Shown piece by piece: positions 5,888 through 6,648 of a stretch of DNA of 6,648 bases. Every line of letters starts with the position of its first letter. Position 1 is the first letter of the stretch. Made by a program: the position numbers and the translations under genes. This DNA comes from Actinomycetota bacterium (GTDB taxonomy: Bacteria > Actinomycetota > Actinomycetes > Actinomycetales > Microbacteriaceae): positions 1 through 6,648 of the forward strand of contig WLDW01000047.1 of assembly GCA_009704605.1 (NCBI GenBank), written 5' to 3'. Under the pieces are notes generated by a model. It did no database searches. It was not told the DNA's origin and saw only the letters and a program-made list of their open reading frames with translations.

Positions 5888-5931
5888 AAGGTCTCAGGCT
5901 TGTGCGGGTTGAAAAAGAATCTGTGGAGAAG

Positions 5932-6453
5932 TTATTCCAGGTAAGAAGTAAAGGCCTTTGCGGTCTTTGCCATCTTGGGTTTGACCACCATGTTGCAGTA
6001 GCCCTGGTCAGGGTTCTTGGCAAAGAAGTCCTGGTGGTAGGTCTCCCCCATCCAGAACTTTTCGAGTGGCAATAGCTGGGTAACAATGGAGTCTCCCCAG
6101 ACTTGCTTGGCTCTTTCTAGTGCTTGTTCAAATAGCGCTTTTTGGTCTTCCCCTACATAGAACATGCAGCTTCGATAGCTAGTTCCAATGTCATTACCCT
6201 GACGGTTTAGCTGGGTGGGGTCATGAAGAGTAAAGAAGATGTCCAAAATGACATCGGAGGGAATGATGGATTCATCGAAGATAACCTTGGCCACTTCAGC
6301 GTGGCCGGTTCCCTCACCGCAAACGGCTTCGTAGCTTGGGTTTTCAACATGTCCACCGCTATAGCCGACCTCGACGTCGCTCACGCCACGAAACTGCATA
6401 AAGCTCGAATCTAGGCACCAAAAGCAGCCACCACCGAGGACAAAACTGATCAT
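5932..6453 (-). CDS. msrA: Peptide methionine sulfoxide reductase MsrA
   Basis: A 173-residue cytoplasmic enzyme that reduces S-methionine sulfoxide in proteins and free methionine, using thioredoxin to recycle its cysteines. The active-site motif GCFWC starts the protein (nucleophile Cys10). Aligning on that Cys, every key E. coli MsrA residue is present at the same offset: Tyr41 (Tyr82), Glu53 in GHAEV (Glu94), Asp88 in GNDIG (Asp129) and Tyr93 (Tyr134). Cys153 in GYC is the likely resolving cysteine. Cys13 next to the nucleophile is also present where many relatives have Gly. The ATG at 6453 leaves only seven residues before the active site, a compact form common in bacteria. No Shine-Dalgarno is seen, but a -10-like TAAGCT stands 6 nt upstream, which fits a leaderless mRNA. 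ssb follows 91 bp downstream on the same strand. Confidence 0.96.
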   Translation of the reverse strand: MISFVLGGGCFWCLDSSFMQFRGVSDVEVGYSGGHVENPSYEAVCGEGTGHAEVAKVIFDESIIPSDVILDIFFTLHDPTQLNRQGNDIGTSYRSCMFYVGEDQKALFEQALERAKQVWGDSIVTQLLPLEKFWMGETYHQDFFAKNPDQGYCNMVVKPKMAKTAKAFTSYLE

Positions 6454-6488
6454 ATAGCTAGCTTAGGCTTGTGTTTATGAAATTTCGA
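6454..6488 (-). promoter_or_regulatory. Candidate leaderless promoter of msrA
   Basis: On the minus strand TAAGCT (6465-6460, TANNNT type) ends 6 nt before the msrA ATG, the spacing expected if transcription starts at the start codon. A 4-of-6 -35 match, TCGAAA, lies at 6488-6483 with a 17-nt spacer, inside the first codons of the divergent gene. The absence of a Shine-Dalgarno agrees. Confidence 0.45.
6464..6476 (+). promoter_or_regulatory. Candidate leaderless promoter of the aldo/keto reductase
   Basis: TAGGCT (6464-6469, TANNNT type) ends 7 nt before the ATG at 6477, and no Shine-Dalgarno is visible. No convincing -35 hexamer is seen. It shares two bases with the -10 of msrA on the other strand. 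Confidence 0.38.
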
Positions 6489-6648
6489 GCCAGCCAAGAC
6501 AGATACTCCCAAATCAAGTACCGCCGGGTGGGAAAGTCCGGATTATTGCTTCCGGAAGTATCCCTAGGTCTTTGGCATAACTTCGGCTCGGATCATTCCT
6601 TTGCTAACCAGCGCGCGGTGCTTCGTCGTGCCTTCGATTTGGGAATAA
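6477..6648 (+). CDS. yghZ: Aldo/keto reductase, YghZ-like (L-glyceraldehyde 3-phosphate reductase type), N-terminal part, cut by the right edge
   Basis: Only 57 codons are visible and the frame is open at the window end. The sequence matches the start of E. coli YghZ closely. YSQIKYRRVGKSGLLLP corresponds to the YGQMQYRYCGKSGLRLP segment, and the following SLGLWHNFG and QRAVLRRAFDLGI blocks are nearly identical to it. YghZ-type enzymes are soluble NADPH-dependent (beta/alpha)8-barrel reductases acting on L-glyceraldehyde 3-phosphate, methylglyoxal and related carbonyls. The catalytic Asp, Tyr, Lys and His residues lie beyond the edge, so activity cannot be checked. The ATG at 6477 gives the expected N-terminus. 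It is divergent from msrA across 23 bp. The two may share control because both deal with reactive or oxidised metabolites, but that is inference. Confidence 0.88.
   Translation, partial: MKFRASQDRYSQIKYRRVGKSGLLLPEVSLGLWHNFGSDHSFANQRAVLRRAFDLGI

Noticed and set aside
5922..5930. Second DnaA-like 9-mer TGTGGAGAA next to the msrA stop
   Set aside because: It has one mismatch to the box at a core position, lies alone at a gene end, and is reasonably expected by chance.
5841..6086. Upstream extension of the ssb frame to 6086
   Set aside because: It overlaps the conserved C-terminal part of msrA and has low-complexity Ser/Thr/Arg composition. The ATG at 5840 with AAAGG gives the standard SSB N-terminus.
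1..6648. tRNA, rRNA, CRISPR arrays, insertion sequences, phage or toxin-antitoxin genes
   Set aside because: No cloverleaf-like segment, spaced direct repeats, transposase motifs or foreign-looking composition were seen. The remaining small open frames are antisense or out-of-frame shadows of the listed genes.

Overview
The window looks like a gene-dense piece of a small actinobacterial chromosome. The base composition is close to half GC by eye, which is low for Actinobacteria. The gene set (pepN, a group II truncated haemoglobin, an actinobacterial-type SSB paralogue and ettA) and the protein sequences point to Microbacteriaceae, possibly a streamlined freshwater lineage of the Rhodoluna/Aquiluna kind. 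That placement is inferred from memory of homologues, not from a search. In Mycobacterium tuberculosis the orthologues of pepN, glbO, ettA and ssb also lie close together (about Rv2467 to Rv2478c), so this is probably an old actinobacterial neighbourhood.

Layout from left to right: the 3' part of pepN (+, cut by the left edge) abuts the truncated haemoglobin glbO (+) with no gap. glbO overlaps tail to tail with a conserved hypothetical gene (-). That gene is divergent, across about 50 bp, from an acyl-CoA thioesterase II gene (tesB-like, +), which overlaps tail to tail with ettA (-). A 171-bp structured gap (5226-5396) separates ettA from ssb (-), and a 91-bp gap separates ssb from msrA (-). 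msrA is divergent from a YghZ-like aldo/keto reductase (+, cut by the right edge) across only 23 bp.

Coding sequence fills almost everything, so the gaps carry most of the unexplained signal. The richest is the ettA leader. In ettA-sense RNA, one segment could pair either with a far upstream 16-nt partner or with an adjacent 7-nt partner, which is the layout of an attenuator or riboregulator. A perfect DnaA-box-like 9-mer and two further inverted repeats lie inside it. The ssb leader has a perfect 10-bp inverted repeat that overlaps its Shine-Dalgarno region. The msrA/aldo-keto reductase gap appears to hold two overlapping -10 elements placed for leaderless transcripts.

Functionally the region is housekeeping with a redox and stress flavour: peptide turnover (PepN), haem-based oxygen or radical chemistry (GlbO), acyl-CoA hydrolysis, energy-dependent control of translation (EttA), ssDNA binding (SSB), methionine sulfoxide repair (MsrA) and carbonyl reduction. 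No mobile element, CRISPR array, tRNA or rRNA was seen, and no obviously novel protein system. The best candidates for something undescribed are the ettA leader and the conserved hypothetical gene.
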